From contig NZ_JAPDOG010000003.1 of the NCBI RefSeq assembly GCF_026013545.1, forward strand, positions 62,001 to 126,000: a stretch of 64,000 nucleotides of DNA, read 5' to 3'. Shown here piece after piece: positions 1 through 10,539 of this stretch; the stretch's first letter is position 1; every line of letters starts with the position of its first letter. The DNA comes from Defluviimonas salinarum. GTDB lineage: Bacteria > Pseudomonadota > Alphaproteobacteria > Rhodobacterales > Rhodobacteraceae. The notes below the pieces were generated by a model. It saw only the letters and a list, made by a program, of their open reading frames with translations. It had not been told where the DNA came from and did no database searches. Both the position numbers and the translations under genes were made by a program.

Positions 1-766
<766 letters not shown>

Positions 767-831
767 GCTGCCCCCGGGGATCAGGCGTTAACAAATAGTG
801 CATGTCGCGCGAGTCTCCAACCGGAAAGTGA

Positions 832-846
832 GAACATAACAAGAAC
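832..846 (-). promoter_or_regulatory. LexA (SOS) box of uvrA
   Basis: The sequence is GAAC-ATAACAA-GAAC, an exact match to the alphaproteobacterial LexA operator GAAC-N7-GAAC (GTTC-N7-GTTC on the other strand). It lies 66 bp upstream of the uvrA start in the gap shared with the divergent rhodanese gene. Position and exact match support SOS repression of uvrA. An effect on the rhodanese gene, whose start is about 160 bp away, is possible but not shown. Confidence 0.85.
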
Positions 847-1007
847 TGCGCCATTGCATGCTGACAGTATGGCTCAGGCGGAGTGCACGAAATGCGGCCA
901 CACCACATCAAATTCATCTTTTTGAATTTATTTTCCACCCGAGTCTTGATATGGAGGACCGACACGCCAGATCAGACGGCGAGATCACCTCAGCGAAAGG
1001 CCCCGCA

Positions 1008-1373
1008 ATGCTGTCCTTCCTCCGCTCCCTCGCCTCCGGCGCGCCCGGTCTTTCGCCGAAGGACGCCGTCGCCCGCGCCGCGGCGGGAGAGCTGACCGTG
1101 ATCGACGTGCGCGAGGGTGCCGAGATCGCCGCTTCCGGAAAGGCGGCCGGTGCGCTTCACGTCCCGCTCGCGGTCCTGCGCATGAAATGCGATCCGTCGA
1201 GCCCCGAATGCCTGGCGGAACTTTCCTGCGAGCGTCCCGTGGCGCTCTACTGCGCCTCCGGCGCCCGCAGCCAGATGGCGGCGCAGATGCTCGCGCAGCT
1301 CGGCTACCGCGAGGTCTACAACCTTGGCGGCTTCGGTGACTGGCGCGCCGCGGGCGGCGCGGTCACCCGCTGA
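1008..1373 (+). CDS. Single-domain rhodanese-like protein
   Basis: This 121-residue protein is one rhodanese domain, a fold that transfers sulfur from a thiosulfate or persulfide donor. The expected motifs are present: VIDVRE near the N terminus and the active-site loop CASGARS, with the catalytic cysteine after VALY, near residue 84. The C-terminal NLGGFGDW stretch is also typical. I chose the ATG at 1008 because AAAGG sits 7 bases upstream; an in-frame ATG at 951 would add 19 residues that do not look like the family. It is a single gene, convergent with the DUF502 gene 4 bp downstream. The sulfur acceptor is unknown. Confidence 0.9.
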   Translation: MLSFLRSLASGAPGLSPKDAVARAAAGELTVIDVREGAEIAASGKAAGALHVPLAVLRMKCDPSSPECLAELSCERPVALYCASGARSQMAAQMLAQLGYREVYNLGGFGDWRAAGGAVTR

Positions 1374-1377
1374 ACCG

Positions 1378-1977
1378 TCACCCGCTCGGCGGTTCGCCGC
1401 CGCTGCGGATCGCCCGGCTGGCAATGCCCAGGGTTCCACGCCCCAGGGCCCGCTGCGCACGGTTGATCCCGGCGAGCGGCGAGTCGAGCGGGGAAATCCG
1501 CTCGGTCTCGACGATGATCGTCGTGCCGGACCAGACGGAGGGCGATCCCGGCAGGAACACCGTCGCATGATCGCCCTCACGCTCCACCTCGTAGGCCAGC
1601 TGACAATGATCATCGAACCGCACCAGAACGGCGCGCAGCAGCCCTTCGCGCTCCTCTGACTCCGCGAGACCGCTGACCTTGGCCTTGACCGCGACATAGC
1701 CCGGAATCGTGTCGGTGAGGATCGCATCCACCGCCGAAACGCGCGCCTTCACGATGCGATGGCGCACCGCAAGCCCGGACAGGAAGCAGAAGCCAAGGAT
1801 CAGGACCGACGCCGCCGCGCTCACCAGGACCGGCCTCGCGGCGTGGGCTTCGGGCAATGCCGCTTCGATCGGCCCAGCCACCTTGAGGGCGACGAGCCAT
1901 GCCTTTTCGAACACGATCACCAGGAAGCCAATCGGCACGAGGGCCAGAATCCCGCCGACGATCGTCGTCTTGATCAT
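1378..1977 (-). CDS. DUF502 family membrane protein
   Basis: A 199-residue protein of the DUF502 family. Two hydrophobic segments, about residues 5-25 and 50-70, form an N-terminal membrane hairpin. The soluble domain after it carries the family signature around FLPGSPSVWSGTT, where most members have a proline/glycine-rich loop of the same shape. The start is supported by GGGGGAGA just upstream of the ATG on the minus strand. The biochemical role of DUF502 is not established. The gene is convergent with the rhodanese gene and lies downstream of lpdA on the same strand, with a 106-bp gap. Confidence 0.85.
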   Translation of the reverse strand: MIKTTIVGGILALVPIGFLVIVFEKAWLVALKVAGPIEAALPEAHAARPVLVSAAASVLILGFCFLSGLAVRHRIVKARVSAVDAILTDTIPGYVAVKAKVSGLAESEEREGLLRAVLVRFDDHCQLAYEVEREGDHATVFLPGSPSVWSGTTIIVETERISPLDSPLAGINRAQRALGRGTLGIASRAIRSGGEPPSG

Positions 1978-2083
1978 GGTCTCCCCCAGTCCCGGGCACC
2001 GACCGCCCGTTCCGCTCTGGCCCTGACAGCAGGGCCGACCGCCGGCGGGTCACATGCGCGACCCCGCCGGCCGTCGCACGCCG

Positions 2084-3478
2084 TCAGATATGCAGCGCCC
2101 GTCCGTAGGCGTCGAGCACCGCCTCGTGCATCATCTCCGAAAGCGTCGGATGCGGGAACACCGTCTCCATCAACTCGCCTTCGGTCGTCTCGAGCGTGCG
2201 GCCGACGACGTAGCCCTGAATCAGCTCGGTCACTTCCGCGCCGATCATGTGGGCACCGAGAAGCTCGCCGGTCTTGGCGTCGAAGACGGTCTTGACCAGA
2301 CCCTCCGCCTCGCCGAGCGCGATCGCCTTGCCGTTGCCGATGAAGGGGAAGCGGCCGACCTTGACCTCGTAACCGGCCTCCTTGGCCTTGGCTTCGGTGA
2401 GCCCGACGCTGGCGACCTGCGGATGGCAGTAGGTGCAGCCGGCGATGGTGTTCGGCTTGATCGGATGGGCCTTCTTGCCGGCGATCAGCTCGGCGACCAT
2501 GACGCCTTCATGGCTGGCCTTGTGGGCGAGCCAGGGCGCGCCGGCGATGTCGCCGATCGCGTAAAGCCCCTCGACCCCGGTGCGGCAGTATTCATCCGTC
2601 ACGACATGGGTGCGGTCGATCTTCACGCCGAGGCCTTCCAGCCCGAGGTTCTCGACGTTGCCGACGATGCCGACCGCCGAGATGACCGTGTCGAACTCCA
2701 TCGTCTCGGTCTTGCCGCCGGCCTCGATATGCGCGGTCACCTTGCCCTTGGCGCGGTCGAGCTTCTTGACCGTGGATTTCTCCATGATCTTCATGCCCTG
2801 CTTGGTGAAGGACTTCTTGGCGAAGGCCGAGATCTCGGCATCCTCGACCGGCAGCACGCGGTCGAGCACCTCGACCACCGTCGTGTCGGCGCCGAGCGTG
2901 TTGAAGAACGACGCGAATTCGATCCCGATCGCGCCCGAGCCGATCACCAGCAGCTTCTTCGGCATCCGCTTCGGCATCAGCGCGTGCTTGTAGGTCCAGA
3001 CCAGATCGCCATCGGCCTCAAGCCCCGGAAGCTCGCGCGCCCGCGCGCCGGTGGCGACCACGATCGCCTTGGACGCCAGTTCCTCGGTCCCCTTGTCGGT
3101 CTTGACCGACACGGTGCCCGTCTTCGGCAGCGTCGCCTCGCCCATGAAGACGGTGATCTTGTTCTTCTTCATCAGGTGGCCGATGCCGCCCGAAAGCTGC
3201 TTGGCCACGCCACGCGAGCGTTGCACGACGGCGTCGAGGTCATAGCCGATCCCGTCGGCCTTGAGCCCGAACTCCTTGGCGCGGTGCATCAGGTGAAAGA
3301 CCTCGGCCGAACGCAAGAGCGCCTTCGTCGGGATGCAGCCCCAGTTGAGACAGATGCCGCCCAGATGCTCGCGCTCCACGATCGCGACGTTGAGCCCGAG
3401 CTGGGCACCCCGGATCGCGGCGACATAGCCGCCCGGACCCGCACCGATCACGATCATGTCGAAAGTCTTCGCAGCCAT
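2084..3478 (-). CDS. lpdA: Dihydrolipoyl dehydrogenase (E3)
   Basis: This 464-residue flavoprotein reoxidises dihydrolipoamide in the 2-oxoacid dehydrogenase complexes and the glycine cleavage system, passing electrons through FAD to NAD+. The FAD-binding GAGPGG is at residues 12-17, and the redox disulfide is GGICLNWGCIPTK with cysteines 43 and 48. The NAD-binding GSGAIGIEF lies near the middle, and the C-terminal FPHPTLSEMMHEA contains the catalytic His-Glu pair. Length is normal for the family. A strong GGGAGGTAGG ribosome site precedes the ATG. No E1 or E2 gene is adjacent, so which complex it serves cannot be told here; shared use is possible. Confidence 0.97.
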   Translation of the reverse strand: MAAKTFDMIVIGAGPGGYVAAIRGAQLGLNVAIVEREHLGGICLNWGCIPTKALLRSAEVFHLMHRAKEFGLKADGIGYDLDAVVQRSRGVAKQLSGGIGHLMKKNKITVFMGEATLPKTGTVSVKTDKGTEELASKAIVVATGARARELPGLEADGDLVWTYKHALMPKRMPKKLLVIGSGAIGIEFASFFNTLGADTTVVEVLDRVLPVEDAEISAFAKKSFTKQGMKIMEKSTVKKLDRAKGKVTAHIEAGGKTETMEFDTVISAVGIVGNVENLGLEGLGVKIDRTHVVTDEYCRTGVEGLYAIGDIAGAPWLAHKASHEGVMVAELIAGKKAHPIKPNTIAGCTYCHPQVASVGLTEAKAKEAGYEVKVGRFPFIGNGKAIALGEAEGLVKTVFDAKTGELLGAHMIGAEVTELIQGYVVGRTLETTEGELMETVFPHPTLSEMMHEAVLDAYGRALHI

Positions 3479-3494
3479 GTCCTACCTCCCTCGG

Positions 3495-3524
3495 AAAAAG
3501 TAGTTTGCCATTAAACTATTTTTT
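3495..3524. promoter_or_regulatory. AT-rich inverted repeat upstream of lpdA
   Basis: A 12-base arm AAAAAGTAGTTT is followed, after 6 bases, by AAACTATTTTTT, its reverse complement with one mismatch. It lies 17 bp upstream of lpdA and downstream of the DUF924 gene, both on the minus strand. It could be a weak terminator for the DUF924 transcript, since a T-run follows the hairpin on the minus strand, or an operator for lpdA. The very AT-rich composition stands out in this GC-rich region. Confidence 0.5.
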
Positions 3525-3580
3525 GATTCCGCGCAATGCGCCAGCGGCAGTGACGCCATGCGCCGGGCGCATGGCTTCGC

Positions 3581-4156
3581 TCAGGCACCGGCGAGCTCGT
3601 TCAGGATCGCGCGGTAGCCGCCGTTTTCAAGGAATTCCACCTCTTCGGCGGTGCTCTGCCGACCGAGCGCGGCGTTGCGGTACGGGAAGCGGCCGAAGCG
3701 GCGGATGATCTCTCGATGAGTTCTGCCATGCAGCAGAAACTCGTCCCGCGTCTTGTCCAGCCTGCTTTCGAACAGGGCGATGCACCAGTCCTGGTCGGCC
3801 AAGTCCTCGGAATGCTCGAACGGCATGTAGAAGAAGACCCGCTCGGGCTCCGGGATTTTCAGGTCGAACCCGCGATCGATGGCGGCGGCGGCGGCGGTGC
3901 GGGCCCGCGCGTCGGTCGCGAACGCCTCCGGCCTGCCCCGGAACATGTTGCGCGGAAACTGGTCGGTCAGGATCAGATAGGCCAGCGTGCCGCGCGGTCC
4001 GTTGCACCAGAATTCGCGCTGCCCGGCATTGGCCGCCTGCCACTCGGCGCCGAACCGCTTCCGTATCTCCTCGTCGACGTCATCTATGGCTTCGTACCAG
4101 CCGTCGACGCCGACCTCGTGCAGCCAGAACTCGACGACGGCTTCAGGTTCCGACAT
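3581..4156 (-). CDS. DUF924 family protein
   Basis: A 191-residue all-helical protein of the DUF924 (UPF0319-like) family. Recognisable segments are the N-terminal VVEFW, the central LILTDQFPRNMFRG and the FFYMPFEHSED block, all conserved in the family. No catalytic residues are established and the function is unknown; the fold is TPR-like by family description. It stands alone, between lpdA and an MFS carrier on the same strand, with an AT-rich inverted repeat downstream that may end its transcript. Confidence 0.88.
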   Translation of the reverse strand: MSEPEAVVEFWLHEVGVDGWYEAIDDVDEEIRKRFGAEWQAANAGQREFWCNGPRGTLAYLILTDQFPRNMFRGRPEAFATDARARTAAAAAIDRGFDLKIPEPERVFFYMPFEHSEDLADQDWCIALFESRLDKTRDEFLLHGRTHREIIRRFGRFPYRNAALGRQSTAEEVEFLENGGYRAILNELAGA

Positions 4157-4233
4157 TCCCGTGCCCCCCCGCTTTTTTATGCTCCGGGCTTCAGATTTGC
4201 AGGATGTCGGCGGAAAAGCCAGTGCGATGATGG

Positions 4234-5538
4234 TCAGTCGACCGCGCCGCGGCCCGTCGGAACCTCCTCCGTCGCCTCTGCCCCGGCCGCTCCCGCGGTC
4301 GCGTCCTGGGCTTCGGCCTGGACCTCGATCGCGGCCTCGACCGCGACGAGTCCGGCCGTCGGCGCGAGCGGCATGAAGGCGCCGGGATGGTCGGTCGGCG
4401 GCGCCGGGCGCCGACTCATCCGCCAGGCGGCATAGAGCGCCATCATCGCGAAGAGCACCGCGATGAAGAGGAAGAAGCCCGCAGGGCCGATCTCGGCCAT
4501 GATCCAGCCGGTGAGGATCGGACCGCCGATCGCGCCGACGCCGTTGATGAAGATCAACCCCGCCGAGGCGGCGGCCATGTCGGAGCCTTCGAGGAAGTCG
4601 TTGGTATAGGCGACGAGCAGAGAATAGAGCGGGTTCGACACCCCGCCCATCAGCGCGCCGACGGCGACCAGCATGACGAAGCTCGGCTCCATGACGACCG
4701 GCACGACGGTCGACCCCGCGCCAAGTACCGACAGCGCGAGCACCAGCTTGCGCCGGTCCATCCGGTCCGAGAGCCAGCCGATCGGGTATTGCAGCACCAG
4801 ACCGCCGACATAGATCGAGGCGACGAAGATCGACAGGTCGCGCACCGACAGCCCCACCGCCGAGCCCCAGACCGAGGCCATGCCGAACTGCGCCGAGAAG
4901 ATGCCGCCGAGAAGGAAGATGCCGACACAGCCGAGGGGCGAGATCTGGTAGAGGCGGATGAAGCTCAGCGGCTTCGTGAGCTCGAAGGCCGGCGCCTGGC
5001 TCGCGGTGAGCAGGATCGGCGTGAAGGCAATCGAGACCAGCACCGAGGGGATCACGAACAGCAGGTAGCCCGACGGATCGCCGACGTTTAGCAGACCCTG
5101 CGCCGAGATGATGCCGAGCATCTGCATGATCATGTACATCGACAGCGCCTGGCCCCGGGTCTCGTTCGTGGAGGCGTTGTTGAGCCAGCTCTCCGCGGTG
5201 ATGTAGACGCCCGAGAACGAGAACCCGATCACCACCCGCATCAGCGACCAGGCCATCCAGTCGGGTGCCGCCGCATAGGCCACCAGAACCGCCGAGATCA
5301 TCGATCCCAGGGCGGCGAAGACCCGCACATGGCCGACGCGCCGGATCATGTTCGGCGTCATCTGAGAGCCGAACAGGAAGCCGAGGAAATAGGCCGACAT
5401 GACGAAGGACATCTGCGTCGTCGAGAAGCCCTCGATCGCGCCGCGGATGCCGAGAAGCGTGCCCTGCACGCCGTTGCCGATCATCAGCAGCATCATGCCC
5501 AGAAGCAGGGCCCAGGAGTTGCGAAGTACGGTCAGCAT
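4234..5538 (-). CDS. MFS transporter, YcaD-type
   Basis: A 434-residue major facilitator superfamily carrier with about 12 hydrophobic segments. The loop after helix 2 (NMIRRVGHVRVFA) and the GWLSDRMDRRK motif between helices 6 and 7 are typical MFS features. The overall pattern is that of the YcaD-type carriers. The substrate cannot be inferred. The last 45 residues are an Ala/Glu-rich cytoplasmic tail of low complexity that the family does not normally have. The gene precedes queA on the same strand by about 50 bp, but their functions are unrelated. Confidence 0.85.
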   Translation of the reverse strand: MLTVLRNSWALLLGMMLLMIGNGVQGTLLGIRGAIEGFSTTQMSFVMSAYFLGFLFGSQMTPNMIRRVGHVRVFAALGSMISAVLVAYAAAPDWMAWSLMRVVIGFSFSGVYITAESWLNNASTNETRGQALSMYMIMQMLGIISAQGLLNVGDPSGYLLFVIPSVLVSIAFTPILLTASQAPAFELTKPLSFIRLYQISPLGCVGIFLLGGIFSAQFGMASVWGSAVGLSVRDLSIFVASIYVGGLVLQYPIGWLSDRMDRRKLVLALSVLGAGSTVVPVVMEPSFVMLVAVGALMGGVSNPLYSLLVAYTNDFLEGSDMAAASAGLIFINGVGAIGGPILTGWIMAEIGPAGFFLFIAVLFAMMALYAAWRMSRRPAPPTDHPGAFMPLAPTAGLVAVEAAIEVQAEAQDATAGAAGAEATEEVPTGRGAVD

Positions 5539-5591
5539 CGGAATGTCTTTCGGATCAAGAGGCAGGAAGTGTGCAGGATCGGCGCGGGCTT

Positions 5592-6680
5592 TCAGGCCCT
5601 GTCGCGACCGGGCGTGACTGGATTGCGCCGTTCGGGCAGGAGAAGCGAGGCATCGCCATAGGAGAAGAACCGGTAGCCTGCCGCGACCGCGTGGTCATAG
5701 ACGCGGCGCATCCGCTCCACGCCCATCAACGCCGAGACCAACATCAGGAGCGTCGATTTCGGCAGGTGGAAGTTGGTCATCAGCCCGTCGGTCACGCGGA
5801 ACGCATAGCCGGGATAGATGAAGATGTCGGTCGGCCCGCGCCAGGGACGGACCTGGCCATCGGTGCCGGCCGCGCTCTCGATCAGCCGGAGCGCGGTGGT
5901 GCCGACCGGGATCACCCGGCCGCCGGCGGCGCGGGTCGCGTTGATCTCGTCCGCCGCCTCGTCGGTCACCTCGCCCCATTCGGCATGCATCTTGTGGGTG
6001 GAGACATCCTCGACCTTCACCGGCAGGAAGGTGCCGGCGCCGACATGGAGCGTGACATGGGTGAAGCTGACGCCCTTCGCGGCGAGGCGCGCGAGCAGCT
6101 CGTCGTCGAAATGCAAGGATGCCGTCGGCGCCGCGACCGCGCCCGCGCGGCGGGCAAAGACGGTCTGGTAGTCCTGCCGGTCCTGGTCGTCGGGCGACCG
6201 CATCGCCGCGATATAGGGCGGCAGCGGCATGTCGCCAGCCTCGGCAAGCGCCGCGTCGAACTCTTCGTCCGACAGGTTGAAGTCAAGCTCCGCCTGCCCC
6301 TCGGCGATCCGCGTCACCGCGGCCGACAGCCGGTCCGAAAAGCGGATCTTCTCGCCCTCCTTGAGCTTTCTCAAGGGCTTGACAAGCGTGGCCCAGGTCC
6401 CGTCGGGGCGCGGCTCCAGAAGCGTCACCTCGATCCGTGCGACCGCCTCGCCCTGCCCGGTCGTCCGCACCCGCGTTCCGGCGAGCCGCGCCGGCAGTAC
6501 CTTGGTGTCGTTCAGAACCAGCCGGTCGCCGGGGCCGAGCAGATCGACAAGGTCGCCGACATGGAGGTCCCGAATCTCGCCGCCCTCGACGAGGCAGAGC
6601 CGCGCCGCCGAACGCGGCCGCACCGGCCGGGTGGCGATCAGCGTGTCAGGCAGTTCGAAGTCGAAATCGGAGAGTTTCAT
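5592..6680 (-). CDS. queA: S-adenosylmethionine:tRNA ribosyltransferase-isomerase
   Basis: QueA uses the ribosyl part of SAM to turn 7-aminomethyl-deazaguanine at tRNA position 34 into epoxyqueuosine. The 362-residue protein has the family start [18 protein letters not shown], the [11 protein letters not shown] block, the [12 protein letters not shown] stretch and the MHAEW motif. Length is normal. Its start overlaps the end of the AsmA-like gene by 4 bp, so the two are probably cotranscribed. The partner enzyme Tgt is also in this window but 43 kb away, so the queuosine genes are not clustered here. Confidence 0.97.
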   Translation of the reverse strand: MKLSDFDFELPDTLIATRPVRPRSAARLCLVEGGEIRDLHVGDLVDLLGPGDRLVLNDTKVLPARLAGTRVRTTGQGEAVARIEVTLLEPRPDGTWATLVKPLRKLKEGEKIRFSDRLSAAVTRIAEGQAELDFNLSDEEFDAALAEAGDMPLPPYIAAMRSPDDQDRQDYQTVFARRAGAVAAPTASLHFDDELLARLAAKGVSFTHVTLHVGAGTFLPVKVEDVSTHKMHAEWGEVTDEAADEINATRAAGGRVIPVGTTALRLIESAAGTDGQVRPWRGPTDIFIYPGYAFRVTDGLMTNFHLPKSTLLMLVSALMGVERMRRVYDHAVAAGYRFFSYGDASLLLPERRNPVTPGRDRA

Positions 6681-9600
6681 GGGCTGGGTTTCGGCGGGCT
6701 GGAGCGGAAGATCTCGCGGAACATGCCGGGAGTGAGGATCGAGAGCGGGTTGACACTGACGCGGGGCGCATCCGCGTTGCCCGCAAGGCGGTAGTTGAAA
6801 CCGAAGAGCCCCTCGCCCTGGCGCGAGAAGATCTGGCCGATCCCGTTGAGCATATAGATCGGCGAGACGGTGCCCTGCAAGTCCATGCGCTTGGCCGCCG
6901 TCTCGTAGCGGCCCGAGGCCGAGATGCCGAGCGAGGGACCGGTGGCGGCACCGCTGCGGATGTCGACCGCGTCGGGCGTCAGGTGGAACTCGCCCGCGAC
7001 GTTGGAAAAGAGAATGCCGGGGCCGGAGAGCTGGGTGAGCAGCCCTACGACGGAAACTGCGTCGAGAAGTGCCGCAAGAACCGGCGCATCGACGACGCGG
7101 ATATTGGCGATCCGCACGGCGCCGTCATAGGCACCCGACGTGCCGACCGGCCGCAGGCTGAGGTCGAGCCGTCCGCCCACCGCGCGGGTGAAGATCCCCG
7201 CGGCGCGCAGCGTCGTGCCGGCGTCGTTGCTCTGGATCCGGAAACCGCTCCGGGCGCCGGACGGCTCGGCCGTTCCCGAGATCAGCGCCTCGCCGTTGAC
7301 CCGCCCGATGAAGTCGCCCGCCAGCCCCGCCTCGGTCGTGAAGTTGCCACGGAAATCGGTCACGGCGATGCCGTCCGATATCTGCAGCCGGTCGAGCGCC
7401 ACAGAGAGCGGCGCGCCGCTCTGGCCGCGGTCCGCGCTGCCGAATCGTGCCTTGCGCATGTCGAGCCGGCCGGACTGGACGACGATACCCACCGGCGCGC
7501 CGCGGCCCCGGCCGCGCAGTTCGAGGCGGCCGTCGAACCAGTCGTCGAGCCGCGCCGTTCCGAGGCGCACCGCGTCAAGCCCGCCATCCGGTTTCAGCGC
7601 GATGTTTCCGGCGACCGACAGCCCCGCTGCCTCGACCTCCATCCGGTCGACCTCCACCGGCTTGCCGAGCCGGCCGCGCAGCATCAGCCGGCCGCTGCGC
7701 TCGGCGGCCTTGCTCCAGCCGATCGCGGGAATCCCGAGTGTGAGGCCCGCGAGGTCCGAAACGAATTCGAACGCCGGCGGCTTGCCGCGTTCGAGGTCGA
7801 TCGACATCTGCCCGATGCCGGTGCCGCGCACCGATCCCGGCGGCAGCGCGATCGCGAATGCGTCGAGCGCGCGGGGCGACAGCTCGACCGTGCCCTCGAC
7901 CCGGCTCTTGCCGCGATGCTCGGGCCCGAAATCCTGCCTCCAGGTCATTTCCACCGGCACGCCCGAGAACGTGGCCGGGCCGGAAATCGCCATCCCCTCT
8001 CGAGAGGCCGTGAGATCAAGCGTGCCGGCCATCAGCACCCGCCCCGGCGCGAGCCGGTCGGAGCGCACGTTGGAAAGCTTGCCCGTAACCTTGTAATCGA
8101 CGTCCTTGGGCTTGATCTTGCGCATCAGGACGAGGTCGAGAATGGTCTCGATCCGGGCTCGCCCCTCGGCCAGATCGACCGGCCGGCCGGCCTTGGTCAG
8201 GAACTGAAAGGGCGGCCGGTCCAGAAGCGACAACGCCGCGGTGATCGTGCTTTCGGTCTTCAGCGTGATCCGCGACGGTGCGGGCTTGATCCTGAGATCG
8301 GGGATCTCCATCACCGAACCCGCGACATCAATATCGCCTCCCGCCGGCGCCACGACGTGGCCGCGATCGACGACGAGCGTGTATCTGTAGTCGGTGATCG
8401 ACGCATGGCCCGCGCCGTTCCGGATCGGCGGCAGGGTCTTGAGAATCCGCACCTCGGTATCGCTGTATTCCCATCCGAGCGCAAAATGCGGGTCTTCACC
8501 GGGCCGCAGGCGGAAAGCCGATTTCACGTTCGACAGCACGCTGGTCGCGACGTTCTCCTTGAGCCAGGCGCGGGTCTTGGGCACCGCCGCGACCGGCCAG
8601 AGCGCCATCAGCCGCTTGCTCTCGATCTCGTTCACAGCGACATCGACACCGACCGCCCAGCCCTCGGGCTCGGCAGCGGCCCGGCCTCGGGCGCTGATCC
8701 GACCGCCCTCGTCCACCAGCACGAGCTGGCCGAGATCGAAGGTGAACGGGTCGAGGCGGAGCCGGAAATCCATCGCGCCTTGCGAGATCGTGACCGGATC
8801 GTCAAAGACGCCCTCGGGATCGGCCTTGAGCTCGCTGATCGCGACCTGTCCGATCAATGTCTGCGGCAGCCCGGCCTCCAGGTCCTTGAGCCAGGCCTTG
8901 ACGGACGCGCGGACCCGCAGGGCAGGTCCGTCGACCTCGAGGTCGGTAAAGGTCAGTGCCGCGCGTTCGGGATCGTAGGCCATGTCGAGCCGGACCCGGT
9001 CGAAGCGGACCGGCTTGGTGTCGGCGGTGGGCCTGAGCGCCCCGGCGCCGATCTCCAGCGTCGACGTGAGCAGGCCGACCCTGCCTTCGGCATCGACCTC
9101 GGAGCGGATCGCGCCCGAGATCGGCGCGTCGAGCGCACCGAGCCAGGCCAGCGCCGGCGATTGCGCGGCGAGGTCGCGCGCCGAGACATCGGTGATCTCG
9201 GCGGTAAGGTTGGCCGCGGGCGAGTGCTTGTCGGATGTGAAGCCGAGCTTGGCCAGCGCCGGCGGACCGCTGCCCTCGGCCAGCGCGATCGACAGATCGA
9301 TCGCTATCCGCTTGGCATCCTGCTCGAAGGCGAGAAAACCATCGCTCGCGCGCCAGACCCGGCCGACCCGAAGATCCTCGAACTCGACCTCCATCCCGTC
9401 GACCGTGACCGTCTCGATATCCTTCAGGACCGGTAACGAAAAAAGCTGGTCGATCCCGTCGAGCAGCGCCTCCGGCTTTAGCGCCGCGCCTCCGGCGGCC
9501 GCCCCGGCGCCGACATCGACGTCGAGGCTGCCATCCACGAGCCGGCGCAAGGCGATCCGGGTGCCACCGAGTTCAAGCGCGCGCGGCTCGATCCGCCCGC

Positions 9601-9958
9601 TCAGCATCGGCTTTGCCCAGAGCGTCGTCGTCACTTCCGGCAGAACCGCGATCCGGTCTCCGCGCGGCGAGAAAAGTTCGACACCGCCGAGCCGCACATG
9701 CGGCGTGAAGTCCTCGTCGACCAGAAGGTCGACATCGAGGATCCGGGCCGAGACCCGGCCCGCCAGGACCCGGTTCGCCCGCGCCTCGATCCGCTCGACC
9801 GCCCAGGCTGGCGCCGGGACGACCCGCCCCGTCAGCGCAAGCACCGCGACCGACAGGAGCACCGCCACCAGGGCGAGGCTGAGAATCAGCCATGCGCCCA
9901 GGCGGCGGCGCCTCGGCGTCTTGACGGTGGTGCCCACGCTGTTGCCCTGCTCGTCCAT
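6677..9958 (-). CDS. AsmA/YhdP-like envelope protein
   Basis: A 1093-residue protein with one N-terminal membrane anchor (about residues 20-45) followed by a very long periplasmic part, as in the YhdP/TamB/AsmA group. Members of that group form long beta-rich grooves that are thought to move phospholipids between the inner and outer membranes. The C-terminal third contains the AsmA-like segment that ends in [17 protein letters not shown]. The protein is rich in short beta repeats and has few cysteines, as expected. It lies just upstream of queA with a 4-bp overlap. The family call is firm; a direct lipid-transport role here is inference. Confidence 0.85.
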   Translation of the reverse strand: MDEQGNSVGTTVKTPRRRRLGAWLILSLALVAVLLSVAVLALTGRVVPAPAWAVERIEARANRVLAGRVSARILDVDLLVDEDFTPHVRLGGVELFSPRGDRIAVLPEVTTTLWAKPMLSGRIEPRALELGGTRIALRRLVDGSLDVDVGAGAAAGGAALKPEALLDGIDQLFSLPVLKDIETVTVDGMEVEFEDLRVGRVWRASDGFLAFEQDAKRIAIDLSIALAEGSGPPALAKLGFTSDKHSPAANLTAEITDVSARDLAAQSPALAWLGALDAPISGAIRSEVDAEGRVGLLTSTLEIGAGALRPTADTKPVRFDRVRLDMAYDPERAALTFTDLEVDGPALRVRASVKAWLKDLEAGLPQTLIGQVAISELKADPEGVFDDPVTISQGAMDFRLRLDPFTFDLGQLVLVDEGGRISARGRAAAEPEGWAVGVDVAVNEIESKRLMALWPVAAVPKTRAWLKENVATSVLSNVKSAFRLRPGEDPHFALGWEYSDTEVRILKTLPPIRNGAGHASITDYRYTLVVDRGHVVAPAGGDIDVAGSVMEIPDLRIKPAPSRITLKTESTITAALSLLDRPPFQFLTKAGRPVDLAEGRARIETILDLVLMRKIKPKDVDYKVTGKLSNVRSDRLAPGRVLMAGTLDLTASREGMAISGPATFSGVPVEMTWRQDFGPEHRGKSRVEGTVELSPRALDAFAIALPPGSVRGTGIGQMSIDLERGKPPAFEFVSDLAGLTLGIPAIGWSKAAERSGRLMLRGRLGKPVEVDRMEVEAAGLSVAGNIALKPDGGLDAVRLGTARLDDWFDGRLELRGRGRGAPVGIVVQSGRLDMRKARFGSADRGQSGAPLSVALDRLQISDGIAVTDFRGNFTTEAGLAGDFIGRVNGEALISGTAEPSGARSGFRIQSNDAGTTLRAAGIFTRAVGGRLDLSLRPVGTSGAYDGAVRIANIRVVDAPVLAALLDAVSVVGLLTQLSGPGILFSNVAGEFHLTPDAVDIRSGAATGPSLGISASGRYETAAKRMDLQGTVSPIYMLNGIGQIFSRQGEGLFGFNYRLAGNADAPRVSVNPLSILTPGMFREIFRSSPPKPSP

Positions 9959-10077
9959 CCTGCCGCCGTTTCCCGGTGCCCGCCCGATCGGGCGGCCCGC
10001 TTCCGGGGCTCCCTTTATCTTTCACGAAAGCGAAGTAAAACAGAAGCCCGAACGTACCGGCAAAGGATAGCACGCCC

Positions 10078-10539
10078 ATGCTCGCGCCCTCAGACCAGGC
10101 CCCGGATTTCACCCTGCCCCGCACCGGCGGCGGCACGGTCACACTTTCGGGCATCGCGCCGAGAAAGACCGTGCTCTACTTCTACCCCAAGGACGACACT
10201 CCGGGCTGCACGACCGAGGCGCTCGATTTCACCCGCCTAGCCGACGAGTTCGATGCCGCCGGTGCGGTCGTCATCGGCATATCCAAGGACAGCGTGAAGA
10301 AGCACGAAAGGTTCTGCGCCAAGCACGGGCTCGGCGTGATCCTCGCCTCGGACGAGGCGGGCGACACCTGCGAAAGCTACGGCGTCTGGGTCGAGAAGGC
10401 GATGTACGGCCGCAAGTACATGGGGATCGAGCGCGCGACGTTTCTCATCGACGGGACCGGACGCATTGCCCGGATCTGGCGCAAGGTGAAGGTCGACGGC
10501 CACGCGGCCGAGGTTCTCGACGCGGCGCGCGCGCTGTGA
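10078..10539 (+). CDS. bcp: Thioredoxin-dependent peroxiredoxin, Bcp/PrxQ type
   Basis: A 153-residue peroxiredoxin that reduces hydroperoxides. The peroxidatic motif is YPKDDTPGCTTEA with Cys44. In many Bcp proteins a resolving cysteine lies five residues later (position 49); here that position is leucine. Two other cysteines, Cys80 and Cys98, could resolve the sulfenic acid, or the enzyme may work in the 1-Cys manner. The gene end overlaps the next gene start by 4 bp (GTGA), so it is translated together with the DUF455 protein, a pairing that suggests shared oxidative or iron stress duty. Confidence 0.95.
   Translation: MLAPSDQAPDFTLPRTGGGTVTLSGIAPRKTVLYFYPKDDTPGCTTEALDFTRLADEFDAAGAVVIGISKDSVKKHERFCAKHGLGVILASDEAGDTCESYGVWVEKAMYGRKYMGIERATFLIDGTGRIARIWRKVKVDGHAAEVLDAARAL

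Noticed and set aside
6437-9436. Long plus-strand frame of 999 codons
   Set aside because: It lies opposite the AsmA-like gene and has an Arg/Asp-rich composition typical of antisense frames in GC-rich DNA.
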